A program made the translations under genes and the position numbers. A stretch of DNA of 64,000 bases from Cardinalis cardinalis (taxonomy: Eukaryota > Chordata > Aves > Passeriformes > Cardinalidae), in NCBI GenBank assembly GCA_014549065.1, contig JACDOX010000040.1, positions 1,525,231-1,589,230 of the forward strand. The letters are read 5' to 3'. Of the stretch, positions 39,083-49,345 are shown piece after piece. Each line of letters begins with the position of its first letter. Within the stretch, counting starts at the first letter, position 1. The notes under the pieces were generated by a model that was not told the origin of the DNA, searched no databases, and saw nothing but the letters and a program-made list of their open reading frames with translations.

Positions 39083-39637
39083 TAGACAGCTTGATTCCTG
39101 TCTGTGATGAAAGAACTGGTGACGTGGATACTGAGTGGTTCATGTGGGCTTGCATCCTTCCTGTCTGGAAGCTGAGGAAGAATAGGCTGGACAAATGGAC
39201 TCCTAAATGAACTGAAGATTGTCTGGGCCACCGGGCTGAAAAGATAGCAATCAATGTCTCAAGGTCAAGACAGCAGCCAGCAGAGTGCTCAAATGTTTGA
39301 TAATGAGGCTGGTACTGTCTGGTATCTTCATCAGCAAAAGGGATGATGATGCAGAATGCACCTCCTAAAAGCTGTGGAAGGTTTGGTGGAGTGCACCATG
39401 ACAGCCCTAAGCCTGTGGGATACGGCCAATGAAAAAAGATTGAAGGAACTGAGTTTGTTTAGTTTGCTAAGAAGGACCCATAGAGGCAGAATCCAAGAGT
39501 AGTCTACAACAGCTTGAAGGGGAATTGCCAAGCCAACAGAGCCACAATNTTCTAGCAGACAGCAGATGCTATAAAAACATGCAATGGCCACAACTCACAG
39601 ATTTAGATTCAGGGTAGACATCAGGAATGACATTCAT
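39083..39637 (+). mobile_element. Second CR1 LINE, left part (interrupted by LTR)
   Basis: Distal ORF2 and 3' sequence of CR1 in plus orientation. Recognisable pieces include GGTATCTTCATCAGCAAAAG followed by a GATGATGATGCAGAATGCACC-like stretch (RT C-terminal region), GAACTGAGTTTGTTTAGTTT, AGTCTACAACAGCTTGAAGG and GATTCAGGGTAGACATCAGG. The left edge is uncertain because it abuts the previous CR1 tail. The copy is cut at 39,637 by an LTR insertion and resumes at 40,013. Confidence 0.78.
39632..39637. repeat. Target-site duplication, left copy (ATTCAT)
   Basis: ATTCAT directly precedes the LTR and is repeated exactly at 40,007-40,012. A 6-bp duplication is typical of ERVK-class (class II) integration. 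Confidence 0.93.
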
Positions 39638-40006
39638 TGTCGCAGACATCTTTCATGAGAAATCCTTTCTTAGGATTTCTGAGAGCTGCAGTTTCAGCGA
39701 CAAATGTAAACCATGATATCTGCTGCTGTGGAATGCAAACAGGTGCATCTGTGATTGGCCCATCCTGGGTGTTTATGGTTGATGACCAATGAAGGACTGA
39801 GCTCTCTGAGACAGAGCTCTGTTGTTTTGTCTTCTTCTCTATTCTAGTCTTAGCTTAGCAGCCTCTTGGAGAAACTTCTCTCCCTTTCCTTTCTCTTTCT
39901 AATATAATGTAATATATATATATATAAGATAATAAATCAAGCCTTCTGATGGAGTCAAGGCTCTCGTCTCTCTCTCATCCTGGAAATCCTCCTGAACACT
40001 ACCCCA
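39638..40006 (+). mobile_element. Solo LTR, ERVK-type endogenous retrovirus, nested in CR1
   Basis: The 369-bp LTR begins TGTCGCAGACATCTTTCATG and ends ACTACCCCA (TG...CA). It is bounded by the 6-bp direct repeat ATTCAT. Internal signals are CTGCTGCTGTGGAATGCAAA, an AATATATATATA tract, and AATAAA at 39,931-39,936, followed by the GCCTTCTGATGGAGTC stretch before the end. It matches my recollection of an abundant songbird LTR family. The surrounding CR1 is continuous once the LTR and one duplication copy are removed, so the LTR is the younger insertion. No viral coding sequence remains. Confidence 0.95.
39931..39936 (+). terminator. LTR polyadenylation signal AATAAA
   Basis: AATAAA lies about 70 bp before the 3' end of the ERVK-type LTR, the normal position for the R/U5 polyadenylation signal. 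It could end a read-through transcript on the plus strand. Confidence 0.7.
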
Positions 40007-40012
40007 ATTCAT
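40007..40012. repeat. Target-site duplication, right copy (ATTCAT)
   Basis: Exact partner of 39,632-39,637. It immediately follows the terminal CA of the LTR. Confidence 0.93.
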
Positions 40013-40200
40013 TATAAGCATAGGACAACAGTCGAACAGGCTTCCCAGAGAGATGTTGAATCTCTGTCTTTGCAAGTTTTCAGTGCTTGCTTAGCTCGAC
40101 AGAGCTACAAAGTGTGATTTGGTGCTTGCCATACACCTGCTTAAGCAGGACTTTGGACTAATTGAGCACTCTTCCAGTCAAAATTCCTATGGCTCTGTGA
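40013..40200 (+). mobile_element. Second CR1 LINE, right part (3' UTR)
   Basis: Continuation of the CR1 interrupted by the LTR. AACAGGCTTCCCAGAGAGAT, GTTTTCAGTGCTTGCTTAGC, GGACTTTGGACTAATTGAGC and the terminus TTCCAGTCAAAATTCCTATG then GCTCTGTGA follow the order of a CR1 3' end. Its alignment to the other half across the LTR supports nested insertion. Confidence 0.82.
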
Positions 40201-41884
40201 GCCATGCTGCATCTGAGCAACACATGTGAGACCTGCCAACATATCTCCATGTCCACGATGTTAAATGCACCACCACAGAAGCATCAGAACCTCTGATTCC
40301 TGCACAAACACATCCCAGAACACACTATGCACTGTCCAGTGAGGCAGCTACCAGGCTGTTTCCATGGCAGTAAAAGTGCAGTAACCACACCAGAGAAACT
40401 CACAGAGATGAACAGTAAATGACAGGAGCCTCCAGTTAGCAGGAGCTTAGGGTTTTATTTTGTTTTCTAACTTTCTTTCACAAAGTAGCAGTTTCATCTG
40501 TGCCTGCTCAGGCTTAACCATCCAGGGAGATGTGCAAAGCACCTTCAGAAGAGGAGTGCAGGAAGTAAAATGCACACCCCAGCTGGACACTAAAAATTAC
40601 AAATTAAATAGAGAATTGGCTTTATAGCACATTGTAATTCCCTCCCTAAGCCCCTCTATCCTTCACAGGCAATGAATTACCTGTCTTTTTCTCTTTTTGC
40701 CCACCAGAAGCTAATGACCTTACCAGCTTTTTCATTGCTCACACTACCCATATGCTCCTCAGGTACTCTCCACTTTCTTGCCCAGATAGTCAAACTATTC
40801 AACATAATCAAGTTAACCTCAGACCACTGTTGCCTTTAACACTGAAGGCGCTGCATTTATTTCAGCTTTGAAAAATGGCTCTCATAGGTGAAAGGCTGCT
40901 TTGTNCAGCCATCTGCTGGGTCTAGTAAAAGAAACTATCTTCCCCTACAAACCTTTCAACCATTATATCCATAGATTATCATGATTCAACAACAATGCCA
41001 CTTTTCTGAATTAAATAATTTGAAAGAATCATGTTTTCAAAAAAAATTGCATAATCCTCTTTTCCAATGCCAGCCATTTCCTATTTTATTTCTAGGAGTC
41101 TGGAAGTCATTGCTGATTCCCCTCTGATTGTAGGGGAAGATAGTAAATAAAATATGTGAAGGCACATGCCCAGACTCTGCCAGTAAACTTCATTTTTCAG
41201 TGGAGCCAGGTGATATAAAACAAAGTTTAATTTACTCCAATTTGGAATGCTGCTGGCCTTAATCCTGATATAGGTCAAAACTTACTTCTTACAATCTGCT
41301 GAAGGCTGATGTAAGTCAGCCTTTGCAAGTTACCTGTTTGTCTTTATGAACTGCATCAATCTCAGACTCCTCAGTCCAAACACTTTGACTTTGTAGTAGG
41401 ACTTTGTAGTAGCAGATTTCTGTGTAGCCTTGGAAATTGGAGAGCTGAGCAATTTATACTACTCTGTCAAACCTGTATTCTTTAGGGCTAGTGATCTTGA
41501 TTGACAAGGAATCTTTTTAAACATTTAATTTTTAATTTTTTACTGATTTTAAATCAGCCCATTATCTTGTTGCTGGAAATGCAAGGGAGCTTCTGAGGCT
41601 AAAAAGGAATAATTATCCTCTCTTGATGGACTGTATCCCATGTCATAGATAAGTCATTTCAATGCAAGACTAAAAATCTGTATATTGTGTTAAAAAGATC
41701 AAAGCAAAGAGTAGTCAAAATGCACTAAATCCTGCAACTTCTGTGTTTGTTTATAAACCAATTATAGTCTTGCCAGAAGCCAGCACCATCTTTGGAGTTG
41801 TTCTGGATTTTCACTTTCAACAGTTTCACTGTAGGTCAGAGTTCACTATAAGCTGCTCCACTGTATAATGAACCAAGCCAGAGG
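40201..41884. other. Non-coding DNA
   Basis: No gene or transposon is recognised. It contains one arm of a perfect 42-bp inverted pair (41,077-41,118) and a 13-bp direct doublet ACTTTGTAGTAGS at about 41,387-41,412. Confidence 0.55.
41077..41118 (+). repeat. 42-bp perfect inverted repeat, arm A
   Basis: The segment starts TTTCCTATTTTATTTCTAGG and ends AGTCATTGCTGATT. It is the exact reverse complement of 45,202-45,243. Flanks on both sides are unrelated to those of the partner. Confidence 0.97.
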
Positions 41885-42010
41885 GGTTGACTTCGTAGTC
41901 TCAGAATCCACTTTGAAATATCCAGACGCCCTGGAAACAAAGGTTTAAATTCCAACAGGGTTGACTCAACCCTTCTACTTTTTGAGGCAGATAAATGGTG
42001 TGCAGGGCAC
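41885..42010 (+). mobile_element. Old tRNA-derived SINE (MIR-like, sauropsid type)
   Basis: The stretch contains GCCCTGGAAACAAAGGTTTA then AATTCCAACAGGGTTGACTC and ends AGGCAGATAAATGG. GGTTTAAATTCC at 41,942-41,953 resembles a decayed tRNA B box (GGTTCGAATCC). The part GGGTTGACTCAACCCTTCT, followed by GAGG and ATAAATG, resembles the core of tRNA-SINEs I recall from birds and other sauropsids. No A box is convincing and the edges are approximate, so the family name is tentative. Confidence 0.5.
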
Positions 42011-43107
42011 TAGCCTACCTATGGACCTCTCTGGTAAGGTGAGACCTGAAAAAGAGACATGCCATCTACTCTGCACACATGAAAGGGCTTACTGCCTTTT
42101 TCTCAAGGACAAGTTTGTTTCAAATTCATGTCCAAAAGTTTTCAGCTCCAAGAGCTGTGCAGTTCAACCTGTACTGCTTTTCTGAGTGACTGTTACCCCC
42201 TGAGTTAGTGAGACTGACTGCACTTCAGCTTGATCCAAAACCCATCAAAATTAAGGTTGTTCTTTTAACCTTTATATTNATTTTTTTTTGTGTGACCCCT
42301 TCCATTAAACTCTAGGTGTCCCNCCCCACCCCAAATATTATTAAAGACAATCCCTGTGGTACACTATATCAAAACTACAAATGCATGTGTAATACCATAT
42401 ATTCATGACCTCTTGGATATGCAACTGTGCACACACCTAATATGAAAATGAAATCAAACAAATGTGATTCAGTCCTTCCAGATACCTCAGCCCACTTGTC
42501 CCAGTTGTGTAGCATATTAGCATTCATCTCACAGTGATTTGCCTACAGAAATTTTTCAAGATGAAAGTTTGATGCATAAGAAGAATCTCAGGACAGAGTG
42601 GTTCCCTTAGCAACCTTGCAAGCGGCTCCAGCAGCCCTGACCCAGCTACAAAGCCCTTCACAAGCAGAGGAGACACACTTAATGACAGCTGGATGAAATT
42701 TGGGAGTACTGATAAACTGCCTTCTTATCTGGAAAACACCTTTGAGGAATATTATCTTTATTGACTTGCTTAAAAAAGAAAAAAAAGCCCACAAACTGCT
42801 TCTACAAATTAGTACACAATAATAAGCAACAATACCAATTTATTAGTGTGCCCTCCCTCTACACCAGTAAAGCACCTGGGGCACTGAATAACAGAGTAAA
42901 AATAAACGCAGCATAATTAATTAACACTGATTACACTTCCTCCCCTCTAGACCTTCTCAAACATAGCTGTTCAGTCCTNTTTGTCTCACCCATGGCTCCC
43001 CCCATGCCACCTACACCACGTAGCCCCTTGCCACATCCCCAGCTCTCCATTTCCTCTGCAAGCTCTGGCCTTGCCCCATCTTGTGTCTCAGCGCACAGCC
43101 ATGTCAT
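42011..43107. other. Non-coding DNA
   Basis: No exon or repeat is recognised between the SINE and the long LTR. A T-rich run lies near 42,279-42,290, and C-rich sequence leads up to the LTR at 42,980-43,080. Confidence 0.55.
43103..43107. repeat. Target-site duplication, left copy (GTCAT)
   Basis: GTCAT directly precedes the long LTR and is repeated at 44,435-44,439. Five bases is the size expected for ERVL-class integration. Confidence 0.93.
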
Positions 43108-44434
43108 TGTGCTGGTTTGACAGGAAACAGGTTTTCTGGGAGGTTGTAGTCAAACCAATGGGTGCTCAGATTTTAATATTGGCATCTCTTTTGTCCACTG
43201 AAATTTAGATACNCCTCTGAGAACACACAGGGGTTAAAACCAGAGCTGCTGGCCCTNGGAAGCTCTCTTGGGACTTCGGCGGGAAAGAGGTTGGATCTGC
43301 NTCCCCTGTCCAGCTGCTGCTGCTGGGCGAGGGAGGGGCAGCCATGCGGTAGGCCTGGNCCTGGACAGAGATGGGAGGTGAAGAGGCCCTTGAGGATGGA
43401 AGGGTGGAGGAGGTGGAGGAGCACCAAGAGACATCGGGCAGCCACCCCCCCTCCAGTGAAGAGAGAGAGGGAGAGCCGGCGTGTGAATGTGATAGCGGCC
43501 GGCTGAGAAGAAGCAGGGGGAGGTGCGGTGAGAAGGTGCCCGGCAGGGCAGCGTGGGAGCTCCAGAGCTCCGGACAGGCAGAGACTGAAATTTTTAACCC
43601 TTTTCTTGTATGATAGAAACTTTGCAAATNCTGATCCTCCTGGAGCTGAATGAGAAGAGAGATAAGAGATGAGATAAGAAGGGATGAACCACGAGGGAAG
43701 TAGGGAAGACTCTTGAGTGGGGGGCGGGGAGATGNTGGAGTGGCCTTTTGGCTGGACTTTTCTTGTGTGGCCATTGACGGAACCATTTTTTTTTTCCTGT
43801 GACACAGAGACTGCATTTAGGGGGAGACAGGCCTCAGAACCAGAAGAGTCAGTGTGGATGCCCCTCGGCCCCAGGGGGTGCAAAAAATGTGGGAGAGACA
43901 AGTGTCCCAAAGGAGAGACTGTGCCTTTTTTTTTAGAATGAGACAATGCATCCTTGAAAGACAACCCTAGAAGCAGCTCTGGTCCATGCACAGTAGTGAG
44001 GGCACTGAGCATGGAAGGAAGATGTCANGATGGCAAAGGATCTCCGGGCAGTGCTATGAGTGACATGGAAACACACGAGGTTTCAACGGTGTTTCCAGGG
44101 GAAGCCTATGGTACAAAGAAGGACTCCTTCTCCTGATGAACTGAGGATTGAGTATTCTAAAGGNTGGTGCTGGACTGAGAGTTGGTGATTTGGAAGATGT
44201 ATTGGGAATTTGGTGAGGGGGGGGGAGGAAAATGCTTTTGTAAGGTTTTCATTTTCCTTGTGGTTTTTTCCTCTCTTGTAGTTTAGTTTTTTTCTTGTAG
44301 TGTAGTTAATAAAGTTTTCTTTGTCACTAAGTGAGAGCCTGCTTTGCTTATTCCTGGTCACATCTCACGACAGACACCAGGGAGGGGGTATTTTCATGGA
44401 GGCACTGGCATTGTGCCAGTGTCAAACCATGACA
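43108..44434 (+). mobile_element. Long (1,327-bp) solo LTR, ERVL-type
   Basis: The element starts TGTGCTGGTTTGACAGG and ends GTGTCAAACCATGACA, with TG...CA ends and an exact 5-bp GTCAT duplication. The termini form a 15-bp imperfect inverted repeat (TGTGCTGGTTTGACA against TGTCATGGTTTGACA, two mismatches). AATAAA lies at 44,308-44,313, about 120 bp from the 3' end, which fixes plus-strand polarity. The middle, about 43,240-43,570, is GC- and purine-rich, which keeps several frames open (minus-strand frame of 279 codons, another of 203); these look non-coding. No internal viral genes or primer-binding/polypurine sequences flank it, so it is a solo LTR. Its opening resembles a long songbird ERVL LTR known to me. 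Confidence 0.92.
44308..44313 (+). terminator. LTR polyadenylation signal AATAAA
   Basis: AATAAA in GTTAATAAAGTTTTC, followed by T-rich sequence, near the 3' end of the long LTR. Confidence 0.7.
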
Positions 44435-44439
44435 GTCAT
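44435..44439. repeat. Target-site duplication, right copy (GTCAT)
   Basis: Exact partner of 43,103-43,107, immediately after the terminal CA of the LTR. Confidence 0.93.
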
Positions 44440-45201
44440 TTTCCTATTTTTGTACCTGCCTTCCCTCNCCTGCCTCCATTTTATGAAAAAGAAGCCAGCT
44501 TTGTCTTTTGTTGGACAGGGAAATCAATTATGGGTGTGACTGAATTGGAGTAGCAAAGACATATTTAGAGAATAACATGGGCAAATGATGCTATGATTTC
44601 CCAGGTCTTTCTTTCTGCATTGCTGAAAAAAAGTATTGTCAAATTTTGGATTTTAATGACATATTCATATGGTATCTCTGGGCCAGGTCTAAGCCTCCTA
44701 GTTGGCTTTTGTGTTGTCTAAATTAAGAAAAATAAAACATCTCGTCTACAGAGAGGTTGATGGCATTGGCCTCTCTGCTAAGTTACAAAGTGCTGCCTTC
44801 TAGTCAAGTTTCAATGTGAGTTTTGTAAATCTTTCCAACTTCACCCTGTGGCTGACTCACAGAACAGGGCAAGCTTTAACAGGTAGAGATTGCAACAGAA
44901 AATTTTTCATGTGTTGGTGAATGTGCATGGGGAACACAAGGGAGATTGAAGAGAGCTTTGTCTGACACAAGGAAAGCCATTTTCTGTAGGTNGGGATAAT
45001 CCCTTTCCATTGTCAAGATAATATTAACAATTTAAGAATACTAAATTGTTATGTGTCGGGAAAAAGTGGACTTTAGCATCCTGACTTTCTACAATGTGCT
45101 CCTTTTCATGATTAGCCCCTGTCACCCCATGCAAATCTCTGCATGGATTAACCAGCAAAATCTCCACTGAGGACTCTGTGCCAGTGCACCGACCCATGAG
45201 A

Positions 45202-45243
45202 AATCAGCAATGACTTCCAGACTCCTAGAAATAAAATAGGAAA
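45202..45243 (-). repeat. 42-bp perfect inverted repeat, arm B
   Basis: Starts AATCAGCAATGACTTCCAGA and is the exact reverse complement of 41,077-41,118. Identity stops abruptly at both ends. Confidence 0.97.
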
Positions 45244-48200
45244 GAAAATTTGTGGAAATTTTGTTATAAGTTACAATAGCTATTGCATGATGTAAGCAAT
45301 ACATATTGCAACAAATTTGAATGAAACTTGCAGTAACCTCCATTGCATTATTCATACTNCTATTAAAAGAGAATGATAATGAAAAAATCCTAGCAAGGTT
45401 TATAAAATTCTGATGGCGATGGACCTCCTGTACTCCAAGATAAAAGTTACATATGTAAACAGAAAATCTGCATGTCAAAGGGAGATATTCCCTTTCACAG
45501 CTTGTGTTAGGCAGGAAACTGTAGAAGTTGTGGCTGAAAAATGAGCACTGTGTACTTGTGCAAGACTGTGGCAGGAGACGTGACAGTGCGTGTGACAGCA
45601 GCTTCAGCATTCCTTCACGCTGGGGTGAGCGTGAGCCTTCTTTCCACAAATTCAAAGGCATTGTTGGTGGAAAAGATGATTTTTTTAGGACAAATATGCT
45701 CAGCCTAAACCACCAGTCATTCTAAACCTCAATTCTGCATCTGTAGATGTTCAGAAGCAGATATTAGTAAGATTAGATTAAATGTTGCTAAATAGATCAA
45801 ATTTGCTTCCACATCTCATGTTATTTAAAGTGATTTTCCCAGGTTGCTTGATATTCTCTAAAGCTAAAAGATATCCCTTATTGTGTGTAGATAGACAGTT
45901 TATAATTTCAAATTATCCCTTCACCTTCAGATCAGCTGGGCAAAGTTGAGGCACAGGCAGAGGAGGTGGCTGTAAAATCGTGATCNGCCCTGGCTGCCGC
46001 AGCTTTGGCACAAATGCCGTTTTTTGCCTGTCCTTCCTCCTGGAAGGGATGGGAATAGGCTGTCTGCGCCCCCTGAGCTACCCTCAGAGCAGACATCTCC
46101 CTCCCTACATGCTGGATGTACCACTGCCCTGTGGTTGGGGTCAGGGTGTGGAGCTGGAGGAGATTTCACCAGCATGGACAGACAGACAGACAGGCGCGTC
46201 ACGAGGCCACTGTCCATGCCTGTACCTTCCCCCTTCTTCCCCATGCCGTTTGTGTTAGGGCACAGATTCATGGGGAGAAGGAAGGAGGAGGAGACAGCAC
46301 ACCTATACCACCACCTGACACCACCAAAAATCTTCTGGATCCTCCAAAAATCACTGAAACTTTGCAGGCGTCTGCACCATTTGGGGCACTTCCTTTTCTC
46401 CTGTCTCCCCAGATTCTGTCAATTCCTGTCCCTGCTATCTCTGCCCCAGCCAGCACATGCCTTTCCACACAATCCCTACACTGCACCTGGGTGTTGCTTG
46501 CACAGTGGGTTTGCCTGTGCACTTGACATAAATATTTCTGACCTCTGAGCGAAGTATTCCTATATTGCCCCTCTGATGTCTTAGCTCTGACCATGCTCTG
46601 CCAGCCCGAGCTCTTGCTGAGAGGCCACGGGGAGCAAGTTGGAGCTGTCAGCTGTGCCCCAGGCCCACAGCACCACGATGCCAGCCCCGAAAGCTGACAA
46701 AAGCTCTGGCCATGAAAGCTGCTGCAAAAAAGAATTTACAGTCTCAGCAGACAGGCTGAGCAGAGCTTTGTGAGGAGGGAAAGAGGAAAGCAGAAGAAAA
46801 ATGACAGCCCAACACANAGAACATCAGTAATGTTCTCAGAGCTAGATGTGCTAAGATGGACCTGCATCTCAAAAAGGACAGGGTATGGCTAGGGGACCAT
46901 GACTCACAAAATGCAAGGCTGTAAGATTTTATGGTAAGCCACATGATCCTCAAAAATGTTGAAATTAACTCTCTAAACACCTAGCTCAAATTAAAAAAAA
47001 TAGGATGTTAGTCTGAATAAAGCATTAAGACATATTAAATATTCACCATGGTCCCCTCTGAGTTTGTAACCCCTGACTGTTGAAAATTTTAGACAGGGAT
47101 ATGCCACCTGTGAAGTAGGCCAAAATAATTACAGCATAGATGGTGAAATATATATGGGATATGAGAAAAGGCATCCTTGCTAATACAGTGCTCTAAATTC
47201 AAATTGATTGAAGAATTTAAGAAAGATGTTTGCAATTTTTCATGGAATGTAAATTGAAAGAAAAAAAATGTATCTTTCTCAGATATCCCAGTTTGGTGTT
47301 GTTTTGCTGATTAGAAACAGCCTAATTTATTTTATGATACCATTTGTTACTGTACCACAAGGTCCCAATAAACATTTTAATAAACATCATAACCCAAGAA
47401 CTCATCATCTCTGGTTATGTCTCCATAAAAATTTATGACAGAATCATTCTGCCAGGGTTTCTGACTGAAGAACTTAACTTAGATGGTTATTTATGAATTT
47501 TGTCTGGGGGGCACATATTTATGGAACAGTTGGATGCAGCTGGCTAATCACATCCTCCCCATACATCCATAATGGAAGCCATCTAGACTTTTCTTAGGAC
47601 ATTTTCTGCCTCCCACAGTGGCCTGGTGCAAAAGGGGATGGGCAGTGGAGGGGGTACAAACCTGAGCCTGAGCTGCAGCTCAAGCCNGTGGGTGAGACAC
47701 TGTCTGTACCTGCCCATCACCCTGCTGGCTACAGTGCTGCTGAGTGACTCCTTCCAAAAACCAGAGGGTGAATTCCAGTCCAGGCCTGCTGCCTATTGCT
47801 TTAGATGTATCTAGGACCTGCCTGACCTTTATGGTTTAAANACTGATGAAGAAATGCTTGAACTGACTTAACCCAAACGCGACTCTGTTCTTTCCTCCCA
47901 GTTCATAGCTTCAGCTGATAGTTTTGCACCCAGTCATGTTGAAGCAGTGGCATTACTCTCATGTGTGTCTTAACAATACTTNATGCCATCAAAAACTTTG
48001 AAATAAACTCTGGTATAAAGGCTTTTCCAGAGTGCCGAAGTGAAGGAGTAATTCTTCCAACAGTGAAGGGGAGACAGGACCTCCCCATGGCTCTGGGCTT
48101 GCTGAGAGCCAACAGCACCTATGGAGCCATTTGCAAGGGGGGACAGAAAAGCAAAAAGCAAGAAGAAAAGGTCTTTCTGTCAGCCACGGTGAGGAGATTA

Positions 48201-49084
48201 GACATGGTGAGAGCCCAGTCCAGTGCTCTGGGCAGGTGCTGGGTGTCCTCAGCTTCCATTTGCAATGGCATGATGGGAGAGACCGGGAGCCTGCATGAAC
48301 ACTCGCTCCATGCGGCAGCATCCCTGGGAGCTGCTGCTCAGTCTCCTCTTTTTAACTTCCATTTTTCTTCAATTTCAGTTGCAGTGTGAAAAAATAAAAT
48401 AGGAGGAAGGGATTTGATGCACACAGATATAGTTCAGTTTCATAGTGGCAACAATCTGCCAAATTCCCAATATTAATTGGCCATATTTGTCTCCTCAATT
48501 GAAAAGAGACTTTATCAGGAATGTGATTTATATAAAAGATTGCTGGTTATATACCTCTTTATACAAAGCAGGCAATCTTGGCATAAATCAGCATTAAAGC
48601 ATTTAAACAATAAGTTGTTAACTCATAAAACAGTAAGTCAGCTTCCACACAAGCCAAAATCAGTCACTGTCAGGTTCTGATCACTTGGTAGGAGTCTCCA
48701 GGCAATTTCTCTCACATCTGTGCCTTAAAAATAGATTTATCTCAATGCATGGGGGATTTAGCTCTGATTCTCATCAGGAAGAGGTCCATTTCCAGGCCAT
48801 TTTTATAGCAAAGTCATAGTCACACACAGGTGTAGGGGTTTTTTTTGGGTTATTGGCTTGACTTTTTTTTTGNTTTTGTTTTTGGGGTTTTTTNTAAAGG
48901 AAATGTCNCTGTTTTATTTTTTCATGAGTATTGCACCACGGAGACCAAAGTATATGGGCTTCACCACTGTGCCCTNATTTGTAAGTTGTTCTGTGGCTCA
49001 GTATACGACTGTTCTTTACTACATTGGCTTATGCAGCTTTTTCCTTCTTTATTTTCTTAGCATTACTTCCTACTGTACAGCTTA

Positions 49085-49345
49085 AGACTAAAAATAAAGA
49101 ATAAAATGACAATAAAGGCTCCCAGGGAAAAACAAAAGGGAGGAAACATGAAAAGGACTTGAGAAGGAAAGGGTATAAAAGCACAAAGTACAAAGGAACC
49201 TNGAGTTGAAAAGATTATAGAATTAAGGGGGAAAACGTGCTAATGTAATCTTTAAAAAAAAAGAAGGGAAATAATTCAAATGAAAAGCCATCAAAAGAAA
49301 NATAAAAAGGAGGAACATTAAAAAAACCAAGATATTTTTAGGCAG
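49085..49345. repeat. A-rich, purine-biased low-complexity tract
   Basis: The plus strand is dominated by A and G (AAAATAAAGAATAAAATGAC, GGAAAAACAAAAGGGAGG, AAAAAAAAAGAAGGGAAA). It has no fixed repeat unit and no gene-like content. Confidence 0.6.

Noticed and set aside
39903..39927. (AT)n tract as an independent microsatellite
   Set aside because: It lies at the position where this LTR family carries an AT-rich stretch, so it belongs to the LTR.
43173..44012. Minus-strand open frame of 279 codons, with a 203-codon frame overlapping it
   Set aside because: It lies wholly inside the long LTR, antisense to its polyadenylation signal. GC-rich purine-biased sequence keeps several frames open at once, and no domain is visible.
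45122..45661. Minus-strand 179-codon frame
   Set aside because: No domain is visible. It runs over arm B of the 42-bp inverted pair, and the other arm is not open in the matching frame over any length.
46024..46548. Plus-strand 174-codon frame with overlapping frames on both strands
   Set aside because: A GC-rich patch with simultaneous openness in multiple frames, proline/histidine-rich noise and no recognisable family.
49085..49345. A-rich purine tract as a retroposon tail
   Set aside because: It has no adjoining element body, no fixed unit and no target duplication, so it is better called low complexity.
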